DNA from: Pseudoduganella lurida
GTDB taxonomy: Bacteria; Pseudomonadota; Gammaproteobacteria; Burkholderiales; Burkholderiaceae_D
DNA: 64,000 bases
NCBI RefSeq assembly: GCF_007830455.1
Contig: NZ_VLLB01000001.1
Span: 806,001-870,000 of the forward strand
Direction of reading: 5' to 3'
The translations under genes and the position numbers were made by a program. The notes below the pieces were generated by a model. It was not told the origin of the DNA. It did not search any database and saw only the letters and a list, made by a program, of their open reading frames with translations. Numbering within the stretch: position 1 is the first letter of the stretch; each line of letters opens with the position of its first letter. This document shows positions 1 to 7,250 of this stretch, in pieces.

Positions 1-101
1 ATCGGGCGGTCGCCCTGGTTGGACACGACGACGGTCACCGTCTCGCGGCCCTCGTTCAGGGCGATGTCGCCGTCCTTCAATTGATATTCACCGGGGATCA
101 T
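1..101 (-). CDS. ureB: Urease beta subunit, N-terminal part (cut by window edge)
   Basis: Only the first 33 codons are inside the window. They begin [20 protein letters not shown], the conserved opening of UreB (MIPGE followed by a DGDI-x-LN-x-GRE segment). UreB is a non-catalytic structural subunit of nickel urease, which hydrolyses urea to ammonia and carbamate in the cytoplasm. The gene lies 16 bp downstream of ureA on the same strand, and the GGAGG upstream of the ATG is a strong ribosome binding site. ureC and the accessory genes should follow beyond the left edge. Confidence 0.93.
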   Translation of the reverse strand, partial: MIPGEYQLKDGDIALNEGRETVTVVVSNQGDRP

Positions 102-117
102 GCTTCCTCCCATTCGT

Positions 118-420
118 TTACGGTATCGGGTTGTGGACGGTCACGAGTTTGCTCCCGTCCGGGAAAGTCGCTTCGACCTGGATGTCGGGGATCATTTCGG
201 GGATCCCGTCCATCACCTGGTCGCGGGTCAGGATTTGCGTACCCTCGGACATCAGCTGCGCGACGCTTTTGCCGTCGCGCGCACCTTCCATGATGGCCGC
301 CGTGATCAGCGCCACCGCTTCGGGGTGATTCAGTTTCAGGCCGCGCGCCAGGCGGCGTTCGGCCACCAGGCCGGCCGTGAAGATCAGCAGCTTGTCTTTT
401 TCGCGTGGCGTCAGGTCCAT
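118..420 (-). CDS. ureA: Urease gamma subunit
   Basis: This 100-residue protein has the normal UreA length and landmarks: it opens [14 protein letters not shown], carries the [13 protein letters not shown] segment near residues 27-39, and ends in the typical VTVHNPIP. UreA forms the small structural subunit of the (UreABC)3 urease trimer. It sits 30 bp after ureD and just before ureB, the standard betaproteobacterial order D-A-B-C. It should be transcribed from the sigma-54-like promoter in front of ureD. Nothing in it is damaged. Confidence 0.97.
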   Translation of the reverse strand: MDLTPREKDKLLIFTAGLVAERRLARGLKLNHPEAVALITAAIMEGARDGKSVAQLMSEGTQILTRDQVMDGIPEMIPDIQVEATFPDGSKLVTVHNPIP

Positions 421-450
421 GGTGTTCTTGTCTCTCGTTGATCCGGTTGT

Positions 451-1317
451 TCAGGTGCGCCAGATGCGCGGCACGACGGCGTCCACGCCCAGCAGCGCGG
501 GCCGCACGATGCGCCAGGCATCCAGCATGAGTTCGCGCGCTGCTTCGCTGTCCTGGCCGAGCCAGCGCACGGCCAGCACGCCCTTCATCTGCGTGACGCC
601 GTAGCAGGGGTCGTCGGCCAGCGCGCGCAATGCGGTGACGATGGTGGCAGGCAGCGGCTGGCCGACCGCCAGCAAGGTGGCGCACACCGTGTGCCCGCCC
701 AGGCCCAGCGGGCTGGCCAGCACGGCCGGCGTCAGGGCGCCCTGCTCCCACCACAGCAGCCTGCCGCCGCGGCGCACGGACGTGGTCTGCCGGATGGTTC
801 CGTGGCTGAACCGCTCGCCGGAAGCGCGGCGGCCCAGGCACAGGATCTCGCAGCCCAGATACTGCGCGTCGGCCGCCAGCGTGACATGGTGGTCGAGCTC
901 GACGTGGGCGTCGTTGAAGAAGATGGTTTCCTGCGGCAGCCATTCGAGCGCGGCGCCCGCACCGGCATCGAGCGTCACGCGCTGGCGCGATACGCGGCCG
1001 TTGGCGCGGTACCACTTGGCGGCGCCGGGATTGGTCAGCAGTGCGTGGCTGCCGGGATGGAGGGTTGCATCGATGGTCAGCTGGTCGCCGCCCACCACCC
1101 CGCCCGGCGGATGCACCACGATGGCGTGGCAGATCGCCGGCGTTTCGGGATACAGGGGTTTCTGCACGCGGAGCGGGCCGCTGTGCTCGCGGCGCGTCAG
1201 GCGCGTGACGGGTTGAATGCCGTTGCTGTCGAGCGTAAAGCCCAGCACGAGGCGGGCTTGCCACGGCGGATGCGCGTGGACTTCCACTGGGGTGCTACGG
1301 TCGATACAGTCCGGCAT
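451..1317 (-). CDS. ureD: Urease accessory protein UreD
   Basis: A 288-residue protein with UreD (UreH) features: an early PPWQARLVLGF strand, the HPPGGVVGGDQL motif near residues 69-80, the LLTNPGAAKWYR segment, and WLPQETIFF in the middle. UreD is the scaffold that binds apo-urease and recruits UreF/UreG/UreE for nickel insertion. It is the first gene of the operon, and its ATG lies about 23 nt after the predicted sigma-54 transcription start. No strong ribosome binding site is visible, so a start a few codons away is possible. The reading frame is intact. Confidence 0.96.
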   Translation of the reverse strand: MPDCIDRSTPVEVHAHPPWQARLVLGFTLDSNGIQPVTRLTRREHSGPLRVQKPLYPETPAICHAIVVHPPGGVVGGDQLTIDATLHPGSHALLTNPGAAKWYRANGRVSRQRVTLDAGAGAALEWLPQETIFFNDAHVELDHHVTLAADAQYLGCEILCLGRRASGERFSHGTIRQTTSVRRGGRLLWWEQGALTPAVLASPLGLGGHTVCATLLAVGQPLPATIVTALRALADDPCYGVTQMKGVLAVRWLGQDSEAARELMLDAWRIVRPALLGVDAVVPRIWRT

Positions 1318-1350
1318 GGGGCACTTCGTCGTCGAAAACCCCTATAGACG

Positions 1351-1366
1351 AGCAAGTTGCGTGCCA
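1351..1366 (-). promoter_or_regulatory. Sigma-54 (RpoN) -24/-12 promoter of the urease operon
   Basis: Read on the minus strand the site is TGGCAC-GCAAC-TTGCT. It matches the RpoN consensus TGGCAC-N5-TTGCW at every defined base, and the GG and GC doublets are separated by exactly 10 nt. The predicted start is near 1340, giving a short leader before ureD. Nitrogen-regulated urease operons in related bacteria use this kind of promoter, so control by NtrC is the natural inference. Confidence 0.8.
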
Positions 1367-1413
1367 GACTTTGCAGAGTGAAACGACGGCCTGGCGCACC
1401 AGTCCGGAGCGAC

Positions 1414-1430
1414 CGCACCAGCACAGTGCG
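1414..1430. promoter_or_regulatory. NtrC-like enhancer site
   Basis: The 17-bp element CGCAC-CAGCACA-GTGCG has the 5-7-5 geometry of the NtrC site TGCAC-N7-GTGCA. Only the outermost base of each half-site differs. It is centred about 80 bp upstream of the predicted sigma-54 start. The match is imperfect and GC-rich DNA gives chance hits, so it stays a candidate. Confidence 0.45.
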
Positions 1431-1470
1431 CCGGTCGAGGGCGCGCTTCAAACTGGTGCGGCCGAGCCTG

Positions 1471-1701
1471 TCAGGCCAGGTCGATCTGCTCGCTCTCGTC
1501 CATCGTGTAATAGACGTTGCGCAGGCCGTTCACGCGCAGCAGTTCGCGCACCGTCAGGCCTTCCGGGTCGGCGCTCTGGCGGTTGCCCGGCTGGGTGTTC
1601 TTGACCAGTTCACCGGCCAGTTCGATATCGCGCAGGCGGTAAGGCGAGTTGACGGTGACGGGCTGTTCGCCTTCGTTGTACCAGATCTGATAGAGCGGCA
1701 T
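1471..1701 (-). CDS. Small protein of unknown function
   Basis: A 76-residue acidic protein (starts MPLYQIWYNEGEQPVTVNSP) that I do not recognise. It has no signal peptide or membrane segment. The middle is polar (QPGNRQSADPEG) and the end has a VRELLRVNGLRNVYY stretch that could form a helix and strand. A CGGAGAA ribosome binding site stands in front of the ATG. It follows the DUF885 gene by 52 bp on the same strand, so co-transcription is likely. Codon use looks like its neighbours and the composition argues for a real gene. Confidence 0.6.
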   Translation of the reverse strand: MPLYQIWYNEGEQPVTVNSPYRLRDIELAGELVKNTQPGNRQSADPEGLTVRELLRVNGLRNVYYTMDESEQIDLA

Positions 1702-1753
1702 GGGATTCTCCGAGGTTGAGCAAATAGCAGTTCGTCATCATAACAAAGACTGC

Positions 1754-3484
1754 TCAATAGGGTCCCTTGCCGCCCTCGGCGATGAAACGGTCGATGCGCG
1801 CGGCCAGCACGGGCAGCGGCACGGAACCCAGTTCCAGCACCGTGTCATGGAAGGCGCGGATGTCGAATTTCGTCCCGAGCGCCGCTTCCGCCTTGCGACG
1901 CGCGTCGACGATCGCCATCTCGCCCAGGTAGTAGGACAGTGCCTGGCCGGGCCACGAGATGTAGCGGTCCACCTCCGTCGCCACCTCGTGTTCGGACAAG
2001 GCCGTGTTCTCCATCAGGTAGCGCAGCGCCTGTTCGCGGGTCCAGCCCTTCGCATGGATGCCCGTATCGACGACGAGGCGCGAGGCGCGCCAGGCCTGGT
2101 AGCTCAGCATGCCGAACACCTCGTACGGCGTGTCGTAGATGCCCATCTCCGTGCCCAGCCGCTCGGCATACAGGGCCCAGCCTTCGCCGTATGCCGAGAT
2201 GTAGGCATTGCGGAAGGCGGGCCGCCCCGTCTGCTCCAGCGCCACCGGCATCTGGAATGCATGGCCCGGCGCCGATTCGTGCAGCGTCAGCGCGGGCAGG
2301 CTGTACAGCGCGCGGGCCGGCAGGTTGTAGGTGTTGACGAGATAGACGCCGGGTCCGCCGCGGCCGGACGTGTAGTACGGCGCCTGCTCGGGCGGCACCG
2401 GCACGATGGCGAAGCGGCTGCGCGGCAGGCGGCCGAAGTACTGGTCGGCCTTGCCGTCGAACTTCTTGGCGATCCAGGCCGCGCGCATCAGCAGCTCTTC
2501 CGGCGTCTTCGCGTAGAACTGCGCATCGGTGCGCAGGAAGTGCAAAAAGGCCGGCAGGTCGCCCTGGAATTTTACTTGCGCCATCACCTGCCCCATTTCG
2601 GCGCGGATCTTCGCCATCTCCTGCAAGCCGATGGCGTGGATTTCGTCGGCCGTCAGCGTGGTGGTGGTGTATTCGACGATCTTCGACTGGTAGTAGGCCG
2701 GGCCGTCCGGCAGGCTGTGCGCGGCCAGCGTCGGGGTGGCGCGGGGCATGTACTCGTCGCGCATGAAGGCCAGCAGTTGCGCGTGGGCCGGGATCACCTT
2801 GGTGGCGATGGCCGTGACAACGGCGGCGCGCAGGCGCTCCTGTTCGGCGGCGGGAATCGCGGATGGCATCGATTTGAACGGCTCGTAGAACGCCGTGTCG
2901 ACCGGCTTTGCGTTCACGACCTTCGCCAGCGATGCATCGCGGCCGGTCAGCGTGACCCGCGGCGGCGTGAAGCCGCGCGCCAGGCCGGCCCGCATGTTGA
3001 CGACCTGGTCGCGGAAGTAGCGCGGCACGTCGTTGAGCTGGGCGATGTAGTTGGCGTAGTCGTCCTTCGTGAGGAAGGTCTTGCGCGTCTCGTAGGCCAT
3101 ATTGGTCCAGAACGCGGAGTCGGCGTTCAGCGGCTTTTCGTACTCGCGGAAGTGCTGGTTCTGCACCAGTGCGGCCACCTGCGCGCGGTAGACGGCGTAG
3201 TTGATGCGTTCGCTGGCCGAGAGTCCCTTCTCGTCGATGCCGTCGAGCTGCGCCAGCACGGCTTCCCAGCGGCGCCGGCGTTCCAGCTGCGTGGCTGCGT
3301 CGATGCGGGGCAAGGTGGCGCGGATGCCGTTGGTGTCGTCTTCCTCGTCCTCCAGGCGCTGGGTCTGGCGCCATTCCCATTCGCTCGTGTAGATGGCGCG
3401 CAGCTTCGTATCGGCGTCCGGCGCGGCGGCATGCGCCAGTGTGCACAGCAGGCCGGCGGCGATGGCCGCGCTCAGCTTCTTCAT
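1754..3484 (-). CDS. DUF885 family exported protein (putative metallopeptidase-like)
   Basis: A 576-residue DUF885 protein with a clear signal peptide (MKKLSAAIAAGLLCTLAHAA, cleavage after about residue 20), so it is exported. The family hallmark HESAPGH lies near residue 405, followed by a YGEGWALYAERLG segment. Together these resemble the HExxH-plus-glutamate zinc arrangement of carboxypeptidases, and metal-dependent peptidase activity is the usual guess for the family, without firm proof. Its ATG overlaps the end of the SulP gene by four bases (ATGA), so translation is probably coupled. The length is normal for the family. Confidence 0.85.
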   Translation of the reverse strand: MKKLSAAIAAGLLCTLAHAAAPDADTKLRAIYTSEWEWRQTQRLEDEEDDTNGIRATLPRIDAATQLERRRRWEAVLAQLDGIDEKGLSASERINYAVYRAQVAALVQNQHFREYEKPLNADSAFWTNMAYETRKTFLTKDDYANYIAQLNDVPRYFRDQVVNMRAGLARGFTPPRVTLTGRDASLAKVVNAKPVDTAFYEPFKSMPSAIPAAEQERLRAAVVTAIATKVIPAHAQLLAFMRDEYMPRATPTLAAHSLPDGPAYYQSKIVEYTTTTLTADEIHAIGLQEMAKIRAEMGQVMAQVKFQGDLPAFLHFLRTDAQFYAKTPEELLMRAAWIAKKFDGKADQYFGRLPRSRFAIVPVPPEQAPYYTSGRGGPGVYLVNTYNLPARALYSLPALTLHESAPGHAFQMPVALEQTGRPAFRNAYISAYGEGWALYAERLGTEMGIYDTPYEVFGMLSYQAWRASRLVVDTGIHAKGWTREQALRYLMENTALSEHEVATEVDRYISWPGQALSYYLGEMAIVDARRKAEAALGTKFDIRAFHDTVLELGSVPLPVLAARIDRFIAEGGKGPY

Positions 3485-5130
3485 CGGTGGTTTCCTTGTT
3501 GTTCGTTGAGGTGGTCGCTGGCCATCGCCGTGCTGAGGAAGATGCGGCCGTTCAGCACATCGGGCAGGCTGCTGGCGCGCAGGCGGTCCATCACGGGGCC
3601 CTTCACTTCGGCCAGGTGCAGGCCGATGCCGCGCGTGCGCAGGCTGGCGTTCAGTTCGGCGAGGGCGAACAGCGCGGTGGTGTCGATCGAGCTCACGGCC
3701 GTCATCGTCAGCACCAGGTGCCGCGCGCCGGGATGCTCGCGCAGCTCGTCCTCGATCTTTTCGGTGACGGACTCCACGTTGCCGAAGAACAGATTGGCGT
3801 CGATGCGCAGGATCAGGACTGTGGCGCAGGTGGTGGCGGCGTAGCGGTCCACGTTGCGAAAGTGCTCGGTGCCGGGAATGCGGCCCAGCACGGCGATGTG
3901 GGGTCGGCTGGCGCGCCAGATCAGCGTGCCCATCGACAGCACCACGCCCACCACGACGCCCGCCTCCACGCCCAGCGCCAGCACGCCGAGGAAGGTGACG
4001 ATCCAGGCCAGCGCATCGGCGCGGTCATACCGCCAGGCCGTCTTCAAGGTATCGAGTTCCAGCATGCCCAGCACGGCGACGATGATGGTGGCCGCCAGCG
4101 TGGGCAGGGGCAGCAGCGCCAGCCAGCCGGTGGGCAGCACAAGGGCCAGGGCCAGCAGCAGGGCCGACAGCACGCTGGCCAGCGGCGTGTTGGCACCGGC
4201 CGCGAAGTTCACGGCAGAGCGCGACAGGCTGCCCGTCACGGGGAAGCCGCCGGAGAACATGCTGGCCACGTTGGCGGCCCCCAGTCCCACCAGCTCGCGG
4301 TTCGAGACCAGCTTCTCGCCGCGCTTCTGGGCCAGCGTCTGCGCCGCGCTCATGCTCATCAGGAAGACCACGAAGCCGATCAGCAGGCCCGGCTGGAGCA
4401 GCGCGCGCCAGTGCTCGCCCGACGTGGCCAGGTTCAGGCGCGGCAGGCCGGTAGGCACGGGGCCCGTCACCGCGACACCTTGCGTGCCGAGGTCCAGCGC
4501 GGCAACCAGTGCCGTCGCAGCCAGCACCACCACCATCGGCGCGAGCTTCGACAGCACATCGGCCAGGTTCTTGCGCAGCCCGGCGCGGTGCAGCAGTTTC
4601 GACAAATGGCTGCGTGCCAGGACAAGGGCCACGAGCGAGCCGATGCCCAGCAGCGCGCTGGGCAGATGCGGATGCAGCGGCGATGCGCCGAACAGGGCTT
4701 TTACCTGGCCCCAGGCGATGAGGAGAGAGGCGCCGACCGTGAAGCCGCTCATCACGGGCCGCGAGAAGAAATTGGCGAGGAAGCCCAGCCGCAGCAGGCC
4801 GCACAGCAGCAGCATCGCGCCCGCCACCAGCGCGAGCTGCGCCGCCAGCACCGTCGCGAGGCCCGAGCCGGGCGCCGCCAGCGGCCCGATCGCGGCCGCC
4901 GTCATCAGCGACACGATGGCCATCGGCCCGACCGACTGCGTCATGCTGCTGCCGAACAGCGCGTAGACGAGCGGCGGCAGGATGCTGGCATACAGCCCCG
5001 CCACCGGCGGCAGGCCGGCCACGAGCGCATACGCCATTCCCTGCGGGATCATCATCATCGCCACGACGATCCCCGCCCCCACATCCCCCGGCAGCGCCGC
5101 CCGGCGGTACCCCTTCAGCCAATCCAGCAT
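3481..5130 (-). CDS. SulP family anion transporter with STAS domain
   Basis: A 549-residue SulP/SLC26-type permease. The N-terminal two thirds holds 10-12 hydrophobic segments and the family signature region near residues 25-60 (GIVVAMMMIPQGMAYALVAG, then LPPVAGLY). The last about 110 residues form a STAS domain containing VLTMTAVSSIDTTALFAL, the fold shared with anti-sigma antagonists. Such proteins move sulfate, bicarbonate or other anions across the inner membrane; the substrate cannot be read from the sequence. It is the first gene of a probable three-gene unit with the DUF885 protein and the small protein downstream. Confidence 0.92.
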   Translation of the reverse strand: MLDWLKGYRRAALPGDVGAGIVVAMMMIPQGMAYALVAGLPPVAGLYASILPPLVYALFGSSMTQSVGPMAIVSLMTAAAIGPLAAPGSGLATVLAAQLALVAGAMLLLCGLLRLGFLANFFSRPVMSGFTVGASLLIAWGQVKALFGASPLHPHLPSALLGIGSLVALVLARSHLSKLLHRAGLRKNLADVLSKLAPMVVVLAATALVAALDLGTQGVAVTGPVPTGLPRLNLATSGEHWRALLQPGLLIGFVVFLMSMSAAQTLAQKRGEKLVSNRELVGLGAANVASMFSGGFPVTGSLSRSAVNFAAGANTPLASVLSALLLALALVLPTGWLALLPLPTLAATIIVAVLGMLELDTLKTAWRYDRADALAWIVTFLGVLALGVEAGVVVGVVLSMGTLIWRASRPHIAVLGRIPGTEHFRNVDRYAATTCATVLILRIDANLFFGNVESVTEKIEDELREHPGARHLVLTMTAVSSIDTTALFALAELNASLRTRGIGLHLAEVKGPVMDRLRASSLPDVLNGRIFLSTAMASDHLNEQQGNHR

Positions 5131-5174
5131 GCCGCACTACCTGTTGCTTCGATTAAAGACGAGAGCGTATCACG

Positions 5175-5330
5175 GCCGGGTTCGTGTCAACATCGGGGTC
5201 AGTCACGAATGTTGCCACGGACTCGGCAGTCTGGCTGGCCGAGCTCGTGTCAACTCAGGTGACTGACCCCGCGGTTGAGCCCGTGTCCATGTCGGGGTCA
5301 GACCCCAAGGTGGACACGGGCTCGGCAGTG
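5175..5330. repeat. Palindromic repeat block L (REP-like, left of tetR/AKR pair)
   Basis: About 156 bp built from two to three copies of an imperfect palindrome. The cleanest copy (5276-5327) reads GAGCCCGTGTCCATGTCGGG, then GTCAGACCCC, then TGGACACGGGCTC. The block starts GCCGGGTTCGTGTC and ends TGGACACGGGCTCGGCAGTG. Block R on the far side of the tetR/AKR pair starts and ends the same way and in the same orientation. The left block supplies the last 25 codons and the stop of the TetR gene. Confidence 0.85.
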
Positions 5331-5887
5331 AGGGAGGCCGCGACGGCGGCGAGGATGTCGGCGGACAGCACAGGATCGGCGACGGCGCGCGACATCACGA
5401 GCGCTCCGATCATCGCGGCGTAGGCGACCATCGCGCGGCGGCGGCGCTCGTCGTGCGTGCCGTCGCCCATGGCTGCGGCCAGCAGGTCGAGTGCGGCATC
5501 GGTACGCTTCGTGACTACCTCGCGCACCGCAGGGCCGGCCCGCGCCACGTCCGCGCCGAGTGCCGAGAACGCGCAGCCGATACCCGGGTTGTCGCGATGG
5601 GACGGCGTGAGGTAGGCGCGGGCGATGGCGCCGAGGGCATCGTCCGGATGCGTGTCGATGAGCCCGCGCCAGCGTTCTTCGGAGCCGGCCAGTGCACGTC
5701 CTGCCGCTTCGGCCAGCAGTGCTTCCTTCGACTCGAAGTGGCCGTAGAAACCGCCGTGGGTAAGGCCGGCGCTTTTCATCAGGTCCGCCACGCCGATCCC
5801 CTCGAAACCTTTTTCCCGGAACAGCCTGGCGGCGCCGTCGACGATGCGCTCGCGGTTCTGCGCTGCCTGTTCGCGCGTGACTTTCAT
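5255..5887 (-). CDS. TetR/AcrR family repressor, C-terminus encoded by repeat block
   Basis: A 210-residue TetR-type regulator. The N-terminal helix-turn-helix is clear (RIVDGAARLFREKGFEGIGV, then LTHGGFYGHFESKEAL near residues 43-58). I chose the ATG giving MKVTREQAAQNRER because it has a GGAGG ribosome binding site; the frame stays open far upstream but overlaps the reductase gene. The last residues (AEPVSTLGSDPDMDTGS and onward) are translated from a palindromic repeat rather than from typical TetR sequence, so the original stop has probably been lost. It is divergent from the aldo-keto reductase with a palindrome between them, suggesting it represses both. Confidence 0.9.
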   Translation of the reverse strand: MKVTREQAAQNRERIVDGAARLFREKGFEGIGVADLMKSAGLTHGGFYGHFESKEALLAEAAGRALAGSEERWRGLIDTHPDDALGAIARAYLTPSHRDNPGIGCAFSALGADVARAGPAVREVVTKRTDAALDLLAAAMGDGTHDERRRRAMVAYAAMIGALVMSRAVADPVLSADILAAVAASLTAEPVSTLGSDPDMDTGSTAGSVT

Positions 5888-5909
5888 GGTCGCCTCCTTC
5901 TCAAGATAC

Positions 5910-5940
5910 TTGACATTATATATGACGCACGTAATATATC
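5910..5940. promoter_or_regulatory. Divergent promoter with TetR-type operator
   Basis: The 22-bp near-palindrome ATATATGACG-CA-CGTAATATAT (5918-5939, 10 of 11 pairs except two mismatches) lies in the tetR/AKR gap. A -35 TTGACA at 5910-5915 and a -10 AATATA at 5933-5938 with a 17-bp spacer point toward the reductase, so the palindrome fills the spacer. TATAAT on the opposite strand (5915-5920) could be the -10 for tetR. Binding would block both promoters, the usual TetR arrangement. Confidence 0.65.
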
Positions 5941-5974
5941 TTTCATGACATCCATCATCTAAGAGGAAACCATC

Positions 5975-7027
5975 ATGCGCATGAAAAGTTTCGGCCGCCG
6001 CAGCGGCCTGCGGGTCTCCGAGGTCGCGCTCGGCACGGGCAACTTCGGCACGGGCTGGGGCTATGGCGCCGAACGCGACGAAGCGAAGGCCGTGTTCGAC
6101 CGCTACCTGGCGGCGGGCGGCAACTTCATCGACACGGCCGACGGCTACCAGGCCGGCCAGGCCGAACAGCTGACGGGCGAGTTCATCGCCGCGGAGCGGG
6201 ACCGTCTCGTCCTCGCGACCAAGTACACGCTGGGCGGCCCGGGCGGCCTGGCTGGGACCGGCAACAGCCGCAAGGCGATGGTGCAGTCCGTCGAGGCCAG
6301 CCTGCGCCGCCTGGGCACGGACCGCATCGACCTGTACTGGGCCCACTTCGCCGATGCCCACACGCCGACCGAGGAAGTGCTGCGGGCGTTCGACGACCTG
6401 GTCCGCACCGGCAAAATCCTGTACGCCGGCCTGTCGAACTTCCCGGCCTGGCGCATTGCCCGCGCCGATGCCATCGCGGAACTGCGCGGCTGGGCGCCAC
6501 TGATCGGCGTGCAGCTCGAGTACAGCCTGGCCGAGCGCACGGCGGACCGCGAACTGCTGCCGATGATCGAAGCGCTGGGCCTGGGCGGCGCGCTGTGGTC
6601 GCCCCTGGGCGGCGGCACGCTCACGGGCAAGTACCGCAACAACGAAGCGGGCCGCCTGCAGGGCTTCGGCGGCGTGCTGGTGCGCCGGGAAGATTCGCAG
6701 CGGGCCACCGACACCGTCGATGCCGTGCTGGCCATCGCCGCCGAGGTGGACGCCCCGCCGGCCCATGTCGCCATCGCCTGGCTGCTGCACCGCGATGCGG
6801 CCTCGTCGACAACGCTGATTCCGATCCTCGGCCCGCGCACGCTGGCGCAGCTGGACGGCACGCTGGGCGCCCTCGACCTGCGCCTCACCGGCGACCAGCT
6901 GGCCCGCCTCGATAGCGCCAGCGCCGTGCCCCTCGGCGCACCGCACGAGGCCATCGCCCGCAGCGCCGCCAGCATCGCCGGCGGCAAGCCCGAGCTGCTG
7001 CAGCCACGCGCCATCCCGGTCGCCTGA
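5975..7027 (+). CDS. Aldo/keto reductase
   Basis: A 350-residue NADPH-dependent aldo/keto reductase with a TIM-barrel pattern. Visible are GNFIDTADGY near residues 49-58 (catalytic Asp and Tyr), LATKYTLG (catalytic Lys), DLYWAHFAD in place of the usual LYQxHxxD, and a C-terminal cofactor-binding segment around IPILGPRTLAQLDG. It probably reduces aldehydes or ketones; the substrate is unknown. AAGAGGA provides the ribosome binding site. Its divergent TetR neighbour and operator suggest induction by a carbonyl or aromatic compound. Repeat block R begins ten bases after its stop codon. Confidence 0.93.
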   Translation: MRMKSFGRRSGLRVSEVALGTGNFGTGWGYGAERDEAKAVFDRYLAAGGNFIDTADGYQAGQAEQLTGEFIAAERDRLVLATKYTLGGPGGLAGTGNSRKAMVQSVEASLRRLGTDRIDLYWAHFADAHTPTEEVLRAFDDLVRTGKILYAGLSNFPAWRIARADAIAELRGWAPLIGVQLEYSLAERTADRELLPMIEALGLGGALWSPLGGGTLTGKYRNNEAGRLQGFGGVLVRREDSQRATDTVDAVLAIAAEVDAPPAHVAIAWLLHRDAASSTTLIPILGPRTLAQLDGTLGALDLRLTGDQLARLDSASAVPLGAPHEAIARSAASIAGGKPELLQPRAIPVA

Positions 7028-7036
7028 ATCGCTAGA

Positions 7037-7156
7037 GCCGGGTTCGTGTCCACCCTGGGGTCAACCCCGGTTTCGGACACGAACTCAGCATTGCGCATGG
7101 TCGAGCTCGTGTCCGATTTCGGGGTTGACCCCAATGTGGACACGGGCTCGGCCGTG
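7037..7156. repeat. Palindromic repeat block R (REP-like, right of tetR/AKR pair)
   Basis: About 120 bp with two palindromic units, each built as CGTGTCC...GGGGTCAACCCC...GGACACG or close variants. It starts GCCGGGTTCGTGTC and ends TGGACACGGGCTCGGCCGTG, matching block L in sequence, order and orientation. No gene is encoded here. The short frame MSTLGSTPVSDTNSAL... that runs through it is the translated repeat. Confidence 0.85.
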
Positions 7157-7250
7157 GTGCACCACGGATGGGCCGCCATTGTGCGGGAGCGCACTGTGAC
7201 GGGCGGGACCTGCGCGAATACTGTTCTTTCGAATTTTGGGAGAATCTCAC

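Noticed and set aside
1700..3844. 714-codon plus-strand frame opposite DUF885 and SulP
   Set aside because: It is the complement of two clear genes; its composition (Arg/Gln/Val/His-rich, no motifs) is that of an antisense shadow in GC-rich DNA.
5888..6946. N-terminal extension of the TetR frame to 563 codons
   Set aside because: The upstream part is antisense to the aldo-keto reductase; the internal ATG has a ribosome binding site and a canonical TetR N-terminus.
5175..7156. Composite transposon around tetR/AKR
   Set aside because: No transposase and no terminal inverted repeats of IS type or target-site duplication can be seen; the flanks are palindromic repeat blocks, so only a looser cassette idea is kept.
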